Shown one piece after another: positions 14,188 through 22,768 of a stretch of DNA of 25,391 bases. The first letter of the stretch is position 1; the number at the start of each line of letters is the position of its first letter. The DNA lies in assembly GCF_937997535.1 (NCBI RefSeq), contig NZ_CALKTT010000041.1:1-25391 (forward strand). Direction: 5' to 3'. A model generated the notes under the pieces. The model had not been told where the DNA came from, ran no database searches, and saw only the letters and a list, made by a program, of their open reading frames with translations. This DNA is from an uncultured Campylobacter sp. GTDB lineage: Bacteria; Campylobacterota; Campylobacteria; Campylobacterales; Campylobacteraceae. The translations under genes and the position numbers were made by a program.

Positions 14188-16119
14188 ATGAAATTTTTTA
14201 AATTTGCGGTTTTAGCTCTAATTTTTCCGCTTGCTATGCTTTTTGCGGATACGGATTATCGTGCGGAAGCAGCGACGATAAAAGAGAAATTTGCTCAAGC
14301 GATCAAGCTTTATGTTGATGGTAATAATTCTGAGGCTAGAAAGATAACTCAAGAGGCGTATTTTGGGCATTTTGAAAATCTAGAAGCCGGCATTCGCATA
14401 AATTTAAGTCAGAAAAAATCCTACGATATGGAGAAGCAGTTCGGCGATATCCGCAAGGCGATCAAAGCAGAAAAGCCGGTAAGCGAGATCCAAGCGATGA
14501 TAGATAATCTAAACCGCGAGATTGACGAGGTCTTGCCGGTGATAGAATCAGGTCACCGCCTAGTGGCAGAATATCAAGATGGAGGCGACGGTAGCACTTC
14601 TGCGCCAACCTCAGGCGGGAATTCCGCAGCATCCGGTACAACCTCGCCGTGGATGAGCGTCTATACGGAATTTAAAACTGAGCTGGATAACGCTAAAGCT
14701 GCGTTTGATAAGAAAGACACTGCTGCACTAAAAGCTGCGCTAAATCGCGCTAAATTTGATATCTACCGCAACGAACGTCTAGAGGAAGCAGTGCGAAAAT
14801 ATGTCTCATCTCAGACCGATCAATCGATCCAGCAAATTATCGGAAATCTCTTGCGCGAGGATGCGGATACGGACAAATCAAAATTTGACGAAGCGATAAA
14901 CGCCCTAGATAATCTAGCATTAAAAGCTGTAAATGATCTGCCGCAAGAAAGCTACTCCATAGCGCCACAGACTGCGTTAGCTCAAAGCGATACTAGCGAG
15001 GATGAAGGCAAGGATTTTACGCCGATTGTGCAAAATATCAAAGACAAAATGGCTAAGGTTTTGCAGCTTTACGAAAACGGCAAGGTTGATGATGCGATTG
15101 ACGAAAGCGGCAATATCTACTTCGACGAATACGAAGAGAGCGGTATGGAAAATATCGTCGGTGCTAAAAATACTCAGCTCAAGCTAGACACCGAAGCAAG
15201 CTTTAATAAAATTTCGGCTCTTATGCGCGCGGGCGCTTCCAAAGAGCAGATCGTAGCGGCGCAAAATAAGCTATTTGATCAGCTCACCCAAAGTCTAGAG
15301 TTAACGAAGAAATCAAGCAACTGGGATCTATTTTTATACGCGCTTATCATCATCTTGCGCGAAGGATTCGAGGCGCTCATTATCGTAGCCGCAGTCATCG
15401 CCCTACTTATAAAATCCGGCAACTCAAAGCACCTAAATATCGTTTACAGCGCTCTTGGCGTCGCGGTCGTGCTAAGTATTGCCACGGCTTACGGACTAAA
15501 TTATATCTTCGGTAGTGAAAATGCAGGACAAACGCGCGAAGTGATGGAGGGCGCGGTAATGCTAATCGCCGTGGTGCTGCTATTTTATGTGGGATTTTGG
15601 CTTCTTTCAAATGCAAGCTCCAAAAAATGGACCGCCTATATCCAAGGTCAAATTTCAAGCAGCCTAAGCTCGGGCGATAGCAAGATGCTTTGGTGGACGG
15701 TATTTTTGGCGGTTTATCGTGAGGGCGCGGAAACGGTGCTATTTTATCTGGCGCTACTTTTCGATGCCAAGACTCCGGCAGCTACTAGCATGGTAGCGGC
15801 GGGTTTTGTAGCGGGTCTGGTAGCCCTAATCGTGGTCTATGTCATCATCAAAAAATTCTCGCTTAAAATCGCTATCAAGCCGTTTTTTATCGCTACATCG
15901 GTCATCATATTTTATATGTCCGTCGTATTCGTAGGCAAGGGCGTGATGGAGCTAGTAGAGGGCAAGGTATTCGTGCCTACCGTAATAGACGGGCTTCCTA
16001 CGATTACATGGATCGGATTTTATCCTTATGTCCAGAGCCTCGTGCCGCAAGCGGTGATGATCGTGCTTTTGATCGCAGGAATTTTGATCTTAAAAAACAA
16101 GCAAAAGAACAATTCTTAA
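14188..16119 (+). CDS. FTR1-family iron permease with periplasmic domain
   Basis: This 643-residue protein moves iron across the inner membrane with P19. It has a signal peptide (residues 1-20, ending LFA), a periplasmic part (about 22-375), then an FTR1 membrane domain with the two iron-binding motifs REGFEA (391-396) and REGAE (511-515). The periplasmic part looks like three related ~90-residue helical units, near 25-115, 160-250 and 277-370. The first and third share a KLYVDGN/QLYENGK + YFxxFE-type pattern. An AAGAAGG ribosome binding site sits at 14176-14182. The neighbours match the C. jejuni Cj1658 locus. Confidence 0.93.
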   Translation: MKFFKFAVLALIFPLAMLFADTDYRAEAATIKEKFAQAIKLYVDGNNSEARKITQEAYFGHFENLEAGIRINLSQKKSYDMEKQFGDIRKAIKAEKPVSEIQAMIDNLNREIDEVLPVIESGHRLVAEYQDGGDGSTSAPTSGGNSAASGTTSPWMSVYTEFKTELDNAKAAFDKKDTAALKAALNRAKFDIYRNERLEEAVRKYVSSQTDQSIQQIIGNLLREDADTDKSKFDEAINALDNLALKAVNDLPQESYSIAPQTALAQSDTSEDEGKDFTPIVQNIKDKMAKVLQLYENGKVDDAIDESGNIYFDEYEESGMENIVGAKNTQLKLDTEASFNKISALMRAGASKEQIVAAQNKLFDQLTQSLELTKKSSNWDLFLYALIIILREGFEALIIVAAVIALLIKSGNSKHLNIVYSALGVAVVLSIATAYGLNYIFGSENAGQTREVMEGAVMLIAVVLLFYVGFWLLSNASSKKWTAYIQGQISSSLSSGDSKMLWWTVFLAVYREGAETVLFYLALLFDAKTPAATSMVAAGFVAGLVALIVVYVIIKKFSLKIAIKPFFIATSVIIFYMSVVFVGKGVMELVEGKVFVPTVIDGLPTITWIGFYPYVQSLVPQAVMIVLLIAGILILKNKQKNNS

Positions 16120-16134
16120 TAAAGGAGTGAGAGG

Positions 16135-16656
16135 ATGAAAAAGATTTTTTCAGGTATGTTGGCACTAAGCCTAGCTTCTGTTGTCGCGATGGCGGGAGAG
16201 CATCCGATCGGCGAGCCGGTTGAACAAAACGGAATGGAGATTGCGGCCGTTTATCTTCAGCCTATCGATATGGAGCCTAAAGGCATCGATCTAGCCCCTA
16301 GCAAGGCTGATATCCACCTAGAGGCCGATATCCACGCTATTAAGGGCAACGCAAACGGATTTGGCGAGGGCGAGTGGATCCCTTATCTAAAGATCGCTTA
16401 TGTGCTTAAAAACCTAGACACCGGCAAGATCCAAAAGGGAAATTTCATGCCGATGGTAGCTAGCGACGGCCCTCACTACGGCGCCAATATCAAAATGGTA
16501 AACGGCGTAGGTAACTACGAGCTAACCTACAACATCGAAAATCCAAGCGTCAACGGATTCGGCCGCCACGCGGACAAAGCGACAGGCGTAGGCAAATGGT
16601 GGGAGCCGTTCTCGGTTAAATACACCTTCCAATACACTGGCGCTCCTAAAGAGTAA
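16135..16656 (+). CDS. p19: P19 periplasmic iron/copper-binding protein
   Basis: This 173-residue protein has a signal peptide (to about residue 20, ending AMA) and the P19 (Tpd) fold signature. The metal-site region can be recognised in AVYLQPIDMEPK, DIHLEADIHA and GPHYGANIKM, where Met and His residues are the likely ligands. P19 homologues bind copper and iron and work with FTR1-like permeases in iron-limited growth. It starts 15 nt after FTR1 with strong AAAGGAG/GAGAGG sites. A perfect 12-bp hairpin follows the stop. Confidence 0.95.
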   Translation: MKKIFSGMLALSLASVVAMAGEHPIGEPVEQNGMEIAAVYLQPIDMEPKGIDLAPSKADIHLEADIHAIKGNANGFGEGEWIPYLKIAYVLKNLDTGKIQKGNFMPMVASDGPHYGANIKMVNGVGNYELTYNIENPSVNGFGRHADKATGVGKWWEPFSVKYTFQYTGAPKE

Positions 16657-17069
16657 ATCATAGCAAGCTCCGCCGAGTCGGTTTCGGCGGAGCTTAAGGG
16701 TGTTGGATTCTAACCGCGCTCTTTAAATTTAAGGCGGTCAAATTTAGCCCATTTAAATTTAGCCGCTACGCCGCAGCCAAAGCGCATCGTTTTTGCTTTA
16801 ATGCGTTTAAGCTTACGAATCTTTTTAGCTGCGGCAAAATTTTAAAATTTCAAGAGAATTAGAATTTTAAAATTTAGCGCGCTGCAAGGGCGAGACAAAA
16901 CCAAAACAAGAGCGAGGCGAATTTCTCTTTGCGGGCGGCTCTTGACGCTGCAAATTTTTTGCAAGCGGATTTGAAATTTTAAAATTTACAAAATGGCGTA
17001 GGTTTTAAAATTTTAAAATTTAAGCAATTATAGGCGATTTACGCGCATTAGGCTCGATGAGGATTTTTA
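16657..17069 (+). other. 413-nt intergenic region inside the iron locus
   Basis: No gene is visible. It holds the 12-bp hairpin at 16665-16695, a larger imperfect hairpin at 16770-16835 (GCCGCAGC/GCTGCGGC outer arms with an inner AAGCGCAT/ATGCGTTT pair), and four AAATTTTAAAATTT-type palindromes between 16839 and 17020. The size of the gap suggests the downstream DUF2318-ABC genes may have their own promoter, but I see no clear -10 box. Confidence 0.5.
16665..16695 (+). terminator. 12-bp hairpin after p19
   Basis: AAGCTCCGCCGA (16665-16676) pairs perfectly with TCGGCGGAGCTT (16684-16695) around a 7-nt loop, 8 nt after the p19 stop. No T-tract follows, so it may be a partial terminator or a 3'-end stabiliser that keeps FTR1-P19 mRNA more abundant than the downstream genes. 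Confidence 0.65.
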
Positions 17070-18488
17070 ATGACGATATTTTTTTATCACGTTAGCTTGG
17101 CTCTTTTTCCGCTTGCATTTTTAAGCGCGTATCTGGGCAGCAGGCGCTTTATCAGCGCATCGTTTTTGCCCGCGCTTTTGGGAGCTGCATTCGGGGCGCT
17201 GTGCTTTAGCGCATTTGCGCGCTCGGCAAACGCCGATACAGGCAAGATTATATTTGACGCGCTCGCGCTCTTGGCGCTGTTAGCGTTGCTGTTTGCGTTT
17301 AAGCTTAAGCGATTCTATCTTACCGCCGCAGTTATTTTTGCTCTTGGTTGCGCGTATGGATTTGAATACCGCTTCATAGGGATGAATTTTAAAATTTTCT
17401 CCGGCGAGCTACTGGACAGCTTCAGCCTAACCAACCTCTTTATGGCGGTTTTAGGCGTGCTGGCGCTAATTTTATTCTATTTTATTTATCGCTCAGCTCT
17501 AGTGCGCGCGAGCAGAGGCGCAAAGCTGGCGTCATTCGTCATCGCGTGGGCGTTTGCCTTTATCGCCAAAATCGGCTTTTTGGGCCTTGATCTGCGCCAG
17601 GCAGACGCGCCTAAAGCGCTAGCTGCGAAGGGCTTTGAGGGGCTTTCAAACGCGATCGGCTCGTCCGAGTTTCTAAGCGTCATTGCCAAAATCATCCATT
17701 ACAACAACTCCTATCTGACGCTAGCTCTTTGCCTTATAGCCGCGCTAATTGCGCTGCTTACGGCATTTCGTGCGCCAAGTCGAGTGCCTCGCGAAGCGGA
17801 CATTATAAAATTTAGAGAGGTTAAAGCGGGCAGATTCGCCATTTTTAGAGATTTTAGCCTGATTTTATCGCTTGGGGTTTTAATCAGCTTTTTGGGGCTT
17901 TATTATATCTTGGTCGCTTCAAAACCGCCTACGATCGATGAGCCTAAGATTATAGAGCCGCAAGGCGCGGAATTTGTGATCGATGCAAACATCGTAAAGG
18001 ACGGCAAGCTGCACCGCTTTGCCTACGTCACCGACGACGGACATAAGGTCAGATTTTTTCTACTAAACCGCTTCACGGACAAATTTGCCCCGGTCGCAGT
18101 TTTTGACGCGTGCTCGATCTGCGGCGATATGGGCTATATTAAAAAAGGCGACGAGCTCATCTGCATCGCTTGCAACGTGCGGATATTTTTGCCGAGCGTC
18201 GGCAAGCTGGGCGGCTGCAATCCGATTCCGCTGGATTATAAGCTAGAGGGGCAAAATATCGTCATCGCGCTTAAGACGATTGAGGACGGCGCGTCCTATT
18301 TCTCGGAGATCGTGGATAAAAAGGTGATCGATCCGGTCAGCAGAAAAGAAATTTTAAACACCTCTAAATTTAGCTATCTTTACTACGGACGCACCTACTT
18401 TTTTGAAAGCGAAGCGAATGCAAACGCCTTCACCGCGCACCCCGAGCGCTATGTAGATGAAAACGGCACGCTAAAGGAGCTTAAATAA
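17070..18488 (+). CDS. DUF2318 membrane protein of the P19/FTR1 locus
   Basis: This 472-residue protein has about eight hydrophobic segments in residues 1-295, then a periplasmic DUF2318 domain. The domain holds the cysteine set CSIC (Cys348, Cys351), CIAC (Cys365, Cys368) and Cys383 in GGCNPIPL, which suggests a metal or redox centre. The last ~55 residues (DPVSRKEI...YLYYGRTYFFESEANANAF...HPERY) resemble a YHS domain whose usual cysteines are replaced by Ser or other residues. The equivalent gene in C. jejuni is Cj1660. It probably moves electrons or metal for P19/FTR1; the mechanism is not established here. The stop overlaps the next start (TAATG). Confidence 0.85.
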   Translation: MTIFFYHVSLALFPLAFLSAYLGSRRFISASFLPALLGAAFGALCFSAFARSANADTGKIIFDALALLALLALLFAFKLKRFYLTAAVIFALGCAYGFEYRFIGMNFKIFSGELLDSFSLTNLFMAVLGVLALILFYFIYRSALVRASRGAKLASFVIAWAFAFIAKIGFLGLDLRQADAPKALAAKGFEGLSNAIGSSEFLSVIAKIIHYNNSYLTLALCLIAALIALLTAFRAPSRVPREADIIKFREVKAGRFAIFRDFSLILSLGVLISFLGLYYILVASKPPTIDEPKIIEPQGAEFVIDANIVKDGKLHRFAYVTDDGHKVRFFLLNRFTDKFAPVAVFDACSICGDMGYIKKGDELICIACNVRIFLPSVGKLGGCNPIPLDYKLEGQNIVIALKTIEDGASYFSEIVDKKVIDPVSRKEILNTSKFSYLYYGRTYFFESEANANAFTAHPERYVDENGTLKELK

Positions 18489-19732
18489 TGTTTTTACGCA
18501 TCATCAAATCCTCCATTTTAAACTCCAGGGATAGCAAAATTCTAGCGTTTTTGACCATATTTTTATCGGTCTCACTGATCGCTTGTATGCTAAATATCAC
18601 GCTAAAAATCGGCGACGAGGTCGCTAAGGAGCTGCGCAGCTACGGCTCAAATATCGTAGTGCTACCGCGCTCGCAAAGCCTAAGCATCGAGATCGGCGGG
18701 CGCGAATACTCGCCGCTTAAAAACGATGATTTTTTAAAAGAGAGCGAGCTGCATAAGATCAAAGAAATTTTTTGGCGCAACAATATCACCGCCTTTGCGC
18801 CCTTTTTAACTACCCGCGCAGGAGATTACGACGTCGTGGGAACCTACTTTGAAAAGGACGTGGGCGTTAGCGATGAGCCTGATTTCAGATCGGGCGTGCG
18901 CTCGCTCTATCCGTTTTGGAGTGTAGAGGGGCAGTGGGTAAAAGACGGCGCCGAGGATGAGGTGCTCGCAGGCGACGCGCTGGGGCTTAAGATCGGCGAT
19001 ACGGTTAAGCTTGGAGATTATGAGGTTAAAGTCGTTGGGATTTTGCACGGCGCGGAGGATGAAGCCAAAAAGCTGATCGCAAATTTATCTCTGGTACAAA
19101 AGCTAACGCACAAAGAGGGCCTCATCGCCAAGGCAGAAGTTAGCGCCATGACGATCCCTGAAGACGATCTGTCCGTAAAGGCAAGAAGGAGCCTCGATAA
19201 CCTGGACGCCACAGAATACGACACATGGTACTGCTCAGCATACGTTAGCTCCATCGCATATCAGATCACCGAGGAGTATCCAAATGCAACTGCTAAGGCG
19301 GTGCTTAGCGTCAGCGAAGCTCAAAGCGGCATCACGAAAAAAATTCAAAATTTAATGGGCGTCGTAAGTATCTTATCTCTGCTGATTTCAAGCATCTGCA
19401 TCACGAGCCTGCTAAGCAGCGAAATTTACAAGCGCAAAAAAGAGATCGGCTTGCTTAAGGCGCTGGGAGCGAGCAACTTTATGATCTATATCCAGTTCGC
19501 CGCCGAAATTTTCGTCATCTGCGTAGCAAGCTCACTCGTGGGCGCAGTCGTGGGCTACGCGCTTAGCTGGGCGATCGCGTATCAAATTTTTGGCTCCTTT
19601 ATCGGCGTCTCGCTTATGGTCTTTCCGCTTAGCATCGTCTTTGGACTTCTTATTTGCATTATCGGCTCGATCTTGCCGCTACGCGGAGTAATCAAACTAC
19701 TGCCTGCGGAGGTGCTTTATGGTAGGAAATAA
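18488..19732 (+). CDS. ABC transporter permease, FtsX/MacB-like (first)
   Basis: This 414-residue protein has one N-terminal helix (about 18-38), a large extracytoplasmic domain, and three C-terminal helices in an FtsX domain (about 275-400), with the typical EIYKRKKEIGLLKALGAS coupling loop. The architecture matches MacB/LolC-type permeases, which usually act by mechanotransmission rather than as classical channels. It corresponds by position to Cj1661. It overlaps the second permease by 14 nt, so the two probably form a heterodimer with the ATPase at 20854. Its substrate is unknown; a role in iron handling is inferred from the locus. Confidence 0.9.
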   Translation: MFLRIIKSSILNSRDSKILAFLTIFLSVSLIACMLNITLKIGDEVAKELRSYGSNIVVLPRSQSLSIEIGGREYSPLKNDDFLKESELHKIKEIFWRNNITAFAPFLTTRAGDYDVVGTYFEKDVGVSDEPDFRSGVRSLYPFWSVEGQWVKDGAEDEVLAGDALGLKIGDTVKLGDYEVKVVGILHGAEDEAKKLIANLSLVQKLTHKEGLIAKAEVSAMTIPEDDLSVKARRSLDNLDATEYDTWYCSAYVSSIAYQITEEYPNATAKAVLSVSEAQSGITKKIQNLMGVVSILSLLISSICITSLLSSEIYKRKKEIGLLKALGASNFMIYIQFAAEIFVICVASSLVGAVVGYALSWAIAYQIFGSFIGVSLMVFPLSIVFGLLICIIGSILPLRGVIKLLPAEVLYGRK

Positions 19733-20852
19733 CGGCGCGTTTTTTAGAGGCGCGATCTTTAAAAGTATCATCAACAGCGGCATCCGCAGCTTCGTGATTT
19801 TCGTCGCGATCATGCTAGGCAGCGCGGTTTGCGCGGCGTTCGTAAATATCTACGCCGACATCGATAAAAAGGTCGCCAGCGAGCTAAACAGCTACGGCGC
19901 AAATTTGATCGTAAGTCCTGCAAATTTAGAAAATTCCCATATGGACGAAGCGGCGCTCGATGCGAAGTTCGCTAAAATCCCCGCACTGAAAAGCGCGAAT
20001 AAATACCTTTTCGGCAGCGCAAATTTAGGCGTCAATTCAGGCATCATCATGGGGGTAAATTTCTCCTCTCTGCGCGATACTATGCCGTTTTTGGATCTCA
20101 AAGAGGGTTCGTTTATAGGCGTGGATTTCGACGATAAAAACGCCCTCATCGGTCAAGATCTCGCCAAACTTTTGGGCGCGAAGCTCGGCGATAGTATCGA
20201 GATCACGCCGATCGGCTCAAACGAGACGAGCAAGGTAAAGATAAAAGGTATCGTCTATGACGGGCAGAAAGAGGACGGCATGCTGCTAATCTCGCTGCCG
20301 CTGGCGCAAAAAATTTTAAAACAGCCTGCGCAGGTAAATTACGCCGAAGCGATCGTAAGCGGCGATTTTAAGCAGCTAAGCGAAATTTCGAAAAGCCTAA
20401 GCGATGCGCAGATGAGCTTCGCGCCGATCGGCAAGGTATCCAAGACCCAGGGCATAATCTTAAACAAAATCAAGCTTTTGATGCTTCTTATCGGCATTAC
20501 GATCCTTTTGATCACCTCGGTCTGCATCAATACGAGCCTTAGCTCGATCCTGCTTTCGCGCATCAAAGAGTTCGCGCTCATCCGCGCAATCGGCGCGAGC
20601 AAACAAAATTTGCTCCACCTGATCCTGAGCGAAATTTTAACCGTCTGCGTCGCAGGCTCGCTAGTGGGGGTATTCGTGGGATACCTGCTCGCGATCTTGC
20701 TGGGGCATCTGATATTTTCAAGTAGCGTGGATTTTAGGCTGATTAGCCTCTTTGCGGCGGTCGCGCTGAGCCTGATTTTTGCGCTCGCGGCAAGCTACTA
20801 TCCGATCAAAAAGGCGCTGAATCCGAATTTAGCGAATCTATTAAGGGAATGA
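19719..20852 (+). CDS. ABC transporter permease, FtsX/MacB-like (second)
   Basis: This 377-residue partner of the preceding permease has the same layout: an N-terminal helix (about 20-40), a periplasmic domain, and three C-terminal helices with an RIKEFALIRAIGAS coupling segment. The start at 19719 lies inside the end of the first permease gene, and the ATPase starts 1 nt after its stop, so all three are translationally coupled. It corresponds to Cj1662 by gene order. Confidence 0.9.
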   Translation: MVGNNGAFFRGAIFKSIINSGIRSFVIFVAIMLGSAVCAAFVNIYADIDKKVASELNSYGANLIVSPANLENSHMDEAALDAKFAKIPALKSANKYLFGSANLGVNSGIIMGVNFSSLRDTMPFLDLKEGSFIGVDFDDKNALIGQDLAKLLGAKLGDSIEITPIGSNETSKVKIKGIVYDGQKEDGMLLISLPLAQKILKQPAQVNYAEAIVSGDFKQLSEISKSLSDAQMSFAPIGKVSKTQGIILNKIKLLMLLIGITILLITSVCINTSLSSILLSRIKEFALIRAIGASKQNLLHLILSEILTVCVAGSLVGVFVGYLLAILLGHLIFSSSVDFRLISLFAAVALSLIFALAASYYPIKKALNPNLANLLRE

Positions 20853-20853
20853 C

Positions 20854-21678
20854 ATGGAAATTTTAAAATTTGAAGGCATCTGCAAATACTTCGGCGAGGT
20901 TAAGGCTCTCGATAATATCAGCTTCGACGTTTTAAGCGGCGAATGGGTCAGCATAATGGGCCCAAGCGGCAGCGGCAAGAGCACGCTCGTAAATATCCTA
21001 AGCCTGATGGACACCCCCACTGCGGGCAGATATATCCTAGGCGGAGCCGACGCGAGCGCGCTAAACGACGAGCAAATTTTAGAATTTCGCCGCAAAAAGA
21101 TCGGTCTCGTGTTTCAGCAGTTTCACTTAATTCCTTACCTAACGGCCGTCGAAAACGTCATGTTAAATCAATACTATCACAGCTGCGTGGACGAGGACAG
21201 CGCCAAGGCAGCACTTGAGAAAGTAGGGCTCGGACACCGCATCACGCACCGCCCTAGCGAGCTTAGTGGCGGCGAGCAGCAGCGTGTCTGCATCGCGCGC
21301 GCACTCATCAATGATCCCGACATCATCATCGCAGACGAACCTACGGGCAACCTCGACGAAGCCAACGAGCGCGTGGTTTTGCAGCTCTTTCAGACGCTTC
21401 GCAGCGAGGGCAAGACGCTGCTTTTGGTCACACACAACGAGGAGCTCGGTAAATTCGCCGACAAAGTGGTGCGCCTAAGACACGGCAAGCTCGATCGAAT
21501 AGAACTTTTGGATCAAAGCACGATGAAGCATAATCTCGGCTCGCAAGATAAAATTTCAGATTGCGATCCAAACAAAAGCGCTTCGCAAAGCTCTAGCGGC
21601 GAAGATCAAGACGCTAAAAATTTAAGCGACCAAAATTCAGATACCGAAAATTCGGGCGCGCAGAATTCCGATGCGTAA
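20854..21678 (+). CDS. ABC transporter ATPase of the iron locus
   Basis: This 274-residue ATPase has Walker A GPSGSGKST (36-44), the Q-loop in VFQQFHL, the signature LSGGEQQ (137-143), Walker B IIIADEP (from 157) and His194 in the H-loop. It belongs to the LolD/MacB-like group that pairs with FtsX-type permeases. Residues from about 225 form a low-complexity Ser/Asn/Asp/Gln tail (SASQSSSGEDQDAKN...) not needed for ATPase folding. The DNA from codon 200 onward is also present at the left end of the window as a decayed copy with a longer tail. It corresponds to Cj1663. Confidence 0.95.
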   Translation: MEILKFEGICKYFGEVKALDNISFDVLSGEWVSIMGPSGSGKSTLVNILSLMDTPTAGRYILGGADASALNDEQILEFRRKKIGLVFQQFHLIPYLTAVENVMLNQYYHSCVDEDSAKAALEKVGLGHRITHRPSELSGGEQQRVCIARALINDPDIIIADEPTGNLDEANERVVLQLFQTLRSEGKTLLLVTHNEELGKFADKVVRLRHGKLDRIELLDQSTMKHNLGSQDKISDCDPNKSASQSSSGEDQDAKNLSDQNSDTENSGAQNSDA

Positions 21679-22232
21679 AATTTAGCTCACATGATGAAAA
21701 ATAAAGCTACGTTAAAATTTAAAAATTTCACCGCCTGCGCGCGCTCTTTTTGGGTTCGCACAAAGCTCGCGCGAGCAGGCGCGGCTCTTTGCTACGCACG
21801 TCCCGCCGAAGCCGTTTGCTTAGAAAGATCAAGCACCGTTGCAAAGCCGAGCGGAGTGGGTAAAAATTTTAAAAGTCTAAATTTTAAAAACCGAAACGCT
21901 ACGAGCGCAGATTACGACGTGGATCGTGACATATACCTCAGCGCGGATCGCGATATAAATTTCTGCCCGGATCGCGCCGCAAATTTTAAAATTTCAAACG
22001 CAAATTTAAAGGCCGATTTAGCGCGCCCGAAGGCGGGTTTTAGATGATAAAATTTTTAAATTTAAAAGTTGCTGCCGCCGTGTTCGCGCTACTGCTCGTA
22101 GGCTGCGACGGATGGAAGCACCATCTAAGCAGCGACGGCACCTCGCTTGCCTCCAAGTTCGACCCCTCCGAGCGCACGCTAAAGATCGAGGGCAACGACA
22201 AGCCGCTCGTGCTGTTTTTCTACACCAGCAGC
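21451..22232 (+). repeat. direct repeat, intact-side copy
   Basis: This segment spans the end of the ABC ATPase, the small ORF and the first 63 codons of the thioredoxin-like gene. It is the source or sister of 187-1209. Here the flanking genes continue normally on both sides, so this is the original location. Confidence 0.9.
21691..22047 (+). CDS. small hypothetical ORF coupled to the thioredoxin gene
   Basis: The 118-residue frame starts 12 nt after the ATPase stop, and its TGA overlaps the thioredoxin start (ATGATAAAA). The N-terminus is basic (MMKNKATLKFKNFT, FWVRTKLARAG). The C-terminal half contains SADRDINF-type acidic repeats and then an NFK-rich stretch encoded by AAATTTTAAAATTT DNA. 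There is no signal peptide or known domain. The ATGA overlap favours translation as a coupling leader, but the composition resembles the local intergenic repeats and the duplicate copy has lost the frame. It may be a non-functional open frame. Confidence 0.4.
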   Translation: MMKNKATLKFKNFTACARSFWVRTKLARAGAALCYARPAEAVCLERSSTVAKPSGVGKNFKSLNFKNRNATSADYDVDRDIYLSADRDINFCPDRAANFKISNANLKADLARPKAGFR

Positions 22233-22538
22233 TGCGGCGCGTGCAAAGCCCAAGTACCCGTGCTAAACGAGCTACAAGCTAGCGGCGATGCGCTGATCAT
22301 CGGCGTTTTGGGCGACGGCAAGGGGCTAGAAGCAGATGCCGCGGTCGCTCGCGAAAAGGGGATAAAATTCCCAAGCGTCAGCGGCGCGAGCTCGGTGAAA
22401 TACTTTGAAACCATCGTAGGCGGTATTTTTGGCACCCCCACGTCGGTGATCTACGATAAAAACGGCAAAGCGGTTAAAAAGCTCATCGGCCTCTACCCCA
22501 AATCCGCCTTCGAAACGCAGCTCAAGCTTATGAATTAA
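22044..22538 (+). CDS. TlpA-like thioredoxin-fold lipoprotein
   Basis: This 164-residue protein has the lipobox LLVGC (Cys21), so it is probably a membrane-anchored lipoprotein facing the periplasm. The thioredoxin-fold part begins near residue 50, with the redox motif CGAC (Cys64-Cys67) after LVLFFYTSS and the cis-proline loop FGTPTSV. It would reduce or oxidise disulfides, possibly those of the DUF2318 protein or P19. In C. jejuni two thioredoxin-like genes (Cj1664, Cj1665) close this locus; only one is intact here. Its first 63 codons are duplicated at 1021. Confidence 0.9.
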   Translation: MIKFLNLKVAAAVFALLLVGCDGWKHHLSSDGTSLASKFDPSERTLKIEGNDKPLVLFFYTSSCGACKAQVPVLNELQASGDALIIGVLGDGKGLEADAAVAREKGIKFPSVSGASSVKYFETIVGGIFGTPTSVIYDKNGKAVKKLIGLYPKSAFETQLKLMN

Positions 22539-22696
22539 CGAGCGAAATTTAATGCAGCCGGATTTACGGCGGCGGACCGCAAATGCCCACTAAAATAACA
22601 CTTCGAGTTTAAAATTCCTTTCAACTTGCAGATGCCTTTGCGTTTAAATTTCAAAATTTAGGCGCGCAGCGGATTTAAGTATTCACCGAGTTTTGC

Positions 22697-22702
22697 TAAA
22701 AT
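22697..22702 (+). promoter_or_regulatory. candidate -10 box for the esterase gene
   Basis: TTTTGCTAAAAT, with TAAAAT at 22697-22702, lies 67 nt before the chosen start at 22769. It has the same form as the ccsBA and qcr promoters, suggesting the esterase is a separate transcription unit from the iron locus. Confidence 0.55.
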
Positions 22703-22768
22703 TAGCTTTGTCACTAAGCTGCTTGAATGGCTAAAAAGCGGCAATATCAAAATAGAAAGGAGGCGGCA

